Part shown: piece after piece, positions 6,958-7,433 of the stretch | Numbering within the stretch: the first letter of the stretch is position 1 | How the letters are laid out: every line of letters begins with the position of its first letter | Translations under genes and position numbers: made by a program | Notes under the pieces: model-generated | Database searches by the model: none | Seen by the model: the letters and a program-made list of their open reading frames with translations, nothing else | What the model was told of the DNA's origin: nothing | NCBI GenBank assembly: GCA_902795255.1 | Contig: CADBKS010000149.1 | Span: 1 to 7,433, forward strand | Direction of reading: 5' to 3' | Source of the DNA: an uncultured Chloroflexota bacterium | GTDB lineage: Bacteria > Chloroflexota > Anaerolineae > Anaerolineales > Anaerolineaceae | DNA length: 7,433 bases

Positions 6958-7150
6958 ATATAATAGCTCTCTTTGATATGTACATGGCAATCGAAAGTGA
7001 GTGCTTCGCATGGCGCGGCACGATCGCTCGTGTGTTTGCAAAAGCAGTTTGCCGCGCCAGGTTATATTAGCCGGGGCCGATCGGGCTGAGCTTCGCTCAC
7101 CCGTCGGCCCCGGCACCCCGTTTATTGTGTCAGGGTCGACAATTTTGTTT
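6958..7150 (-). repeat. Structured dispersed repeat, copy 3 (inverted, ahead of pncB)
   Basis: About 190 nt in the same direction as the NAD genes, opposite to copies 1 and 2. Read on the - strand it runs from ACAAAATTGTCGACC to ATATCAAAGAGAGCTATTA. Hairpin 1 has perfect 11-bp arms (GCCGGGGCCGA at 7070-7080 and TCGGCCCCGGC at 7104-7114), then CGGG/CCCG and a capping GAGC-GAA-GCTC. Hairpin 2 has the same 9-bp arms as copy 2 (7012-7020 and 7050-7058). GCGAAGC occurs at 7003-7009 and 7090-7096. It occupies the leader region of pncB and ends at or next to the ribosome binding site. No credible promoter lies between it and pncB, so it is probably transcribed as part of the leader; that is an inference. 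Confidence 0.87.
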
Positions 7151-7234
7151 TTATTCCCACACCCATAATGATACTCATCCTAATATTATGATGGGTACCT
7201 TTGATCTCCTGTGCAAAGATCAGCATTGTACTTT

Positions 7235-7318
7235 TCAGTGCAGATCCGACACATTCTTGTAATCGATCTGCTTGATATTTTCTCCGCAGGCCGCAGGTCC
7301 TTCCGGGTTCCTGCGCAT
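7235..7318 (-). pseudogene. Possible bS18 (rpsR)-like remnant
   Basis: A 27-codon frame from an ATG at 7318 to a TGA at 7235-7237, in the same frame as the pncA-like gene and beginning eight codons after its stop. It contains CGENIKQIDYKNVSDL, which resembles the N-terminal part of ribosomal protein bS18: a cysteine, six residues, then IDYK[D/N]V..L. The conserved C-terminal part of bS18 (the GKILPRR..G and IKRAR regions) is not found downstream in any - strand frame. No ribosome binding site precedes the ATG. It could be a truncated rpsR fragment or a chance resemblance over a short stretch. The rest of the 6943-7342 gap is repeat copy 3 and about 85 nt with no recognisable feature. Confidence 0.3.
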
Positions 7319-7342
7319 CCGGGCTGGCTGCCGGTACAGCGG

Positions 7343-7433
7343 TCACGGGATCTCGATCTGGCAGGAGCGCATGGTCTCCAGCGCCGCCCGGTGCTTTTCC
7401 GGTGTTACGCCCGCACAGCAGGCAGGATCAACG
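7343..7433 (-). CDS. pncA: Probable nicotinamidase (isochorismatase-like cysteine hydrolase), C-terminal fragment
   Basis: The final 29 codons of a gene running in from the right edge, ending at TGA (7343-7345). The piece contains DPACCAGVTPEKHRAALET and then MRSCQIEI. This resembles the C-terminus of isochorismatase-family cysteine hydrolases, where D.CAG.TPE.H..AL..M..C lies around and after the catalytic cysteine loop. Nicotinamidase, a member of that family, deamidates nicotinamide to nicotinate, the substrate of the next gene on the strand. Its position just upstream of pncB-nadE-nadD supports that role. The N-terminal catalytic Asp and Lys are outside the window, so another member of the superfamily is possible. 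It is separated from pncB by 400 nt containing repeat copy 3. Confidence 0.6.
   Translation of the reverse strand, partial: VDPACCAGVTPEKHRAALETMRSCQIEIP

Noticed and set aside
6960..6990. Promoter at the 3' end of repeat copy 3 (TTGCCA, 19 nt, TATTAT on the - strand)
   Set aside because: The spacer is 19 nt, and the start site would fall within the pncB ribosome binding site. Copy 2 keeps TTGCCA but not the same -10 spacing.
6943..7116. 58-codon N-terminal extension of the pncB frame
   Set aside because: It translates the structured repeat, has no family similarity, and the strong ribosome binding site at 6957-6952 places the start at 6942.
7161..7196. AT-rich inverted repeat ACCCAT...ATGGGT as a terminator of the pncA-like gene
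   Set aside because: Only 6 bp pair before a 3-nt bulge, and no T run follows on either strand.
7122..7346. 74-codon - strand frame between the pncA-like gene and pncB
   Set aside because: It starts by overlapping the pncA-like stop, has odd composition, and runs into the repeat. No recognisable protein motif is present.

Overview
This is a GC-rich, gene-dense bacterial window that looks chromosomal. The families present, the strong AGGAGG-type ribosome binding sites and the tight gene packing suggest a Clostridia-like member of the Bacillota. That is an inference from gene content, and no taxonomic marker is complete here.

Left half (+ strand, 1-3479): one tightly packed run of genes. It holds the C-terminal end of xseA, then xseB (the two subunits of exonuclease VII), a divergent PAP2/YuiD-type membrane protein, a membrane-anchored SGNH/GDSL-like hydrolase, and a DnaK-like Hsp70-family protein without the helical lid. 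Gaps are 0-12 nt and the last two genes overlap, so co-transcription is likely. The SGNH and Hsp70-like genes are not usual partners of xseAB.

Middle (3480-4057): a gene-free stretch between convergent units. It carries two same-direction copies (one decayed, one expanded) of a structured repeat and ends in a bidirectional intrinsic terminator.

Right half (- strand, 4058-7433): a NAD salvage cluster in pathway order. The 3' end of a probable nicotinamidase (pncA-like) enters at the right edge. It is followed by nicotinate phosphoribosyltransferase, ammonia-dependent NAD synthetase (nadE) and nicotinate-nucleotide adenylyltransferase (nadD). Together they would convert nicotinamide to nicotinate, NaMN, NaAD and NAD (the Preiss-Handler route). 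The 400-nt gap between the pncA-like gene and the phosphoribosyltransferase holds a third repeat copy in inverted orientation and a short reading frame resembling an internal piece of ribosomal protein bS18.

The most unusual element is the non-coding repeat family. It has two GC-rich hairpins, compensatory base changes between copies, a concentration of the GCGAAGC mini-hairpin heptamer, and inverted copies that flank the three complete NAD genes. The copy ahead of the phosphoribosyltransferase ends almost at its ribosome binding site.
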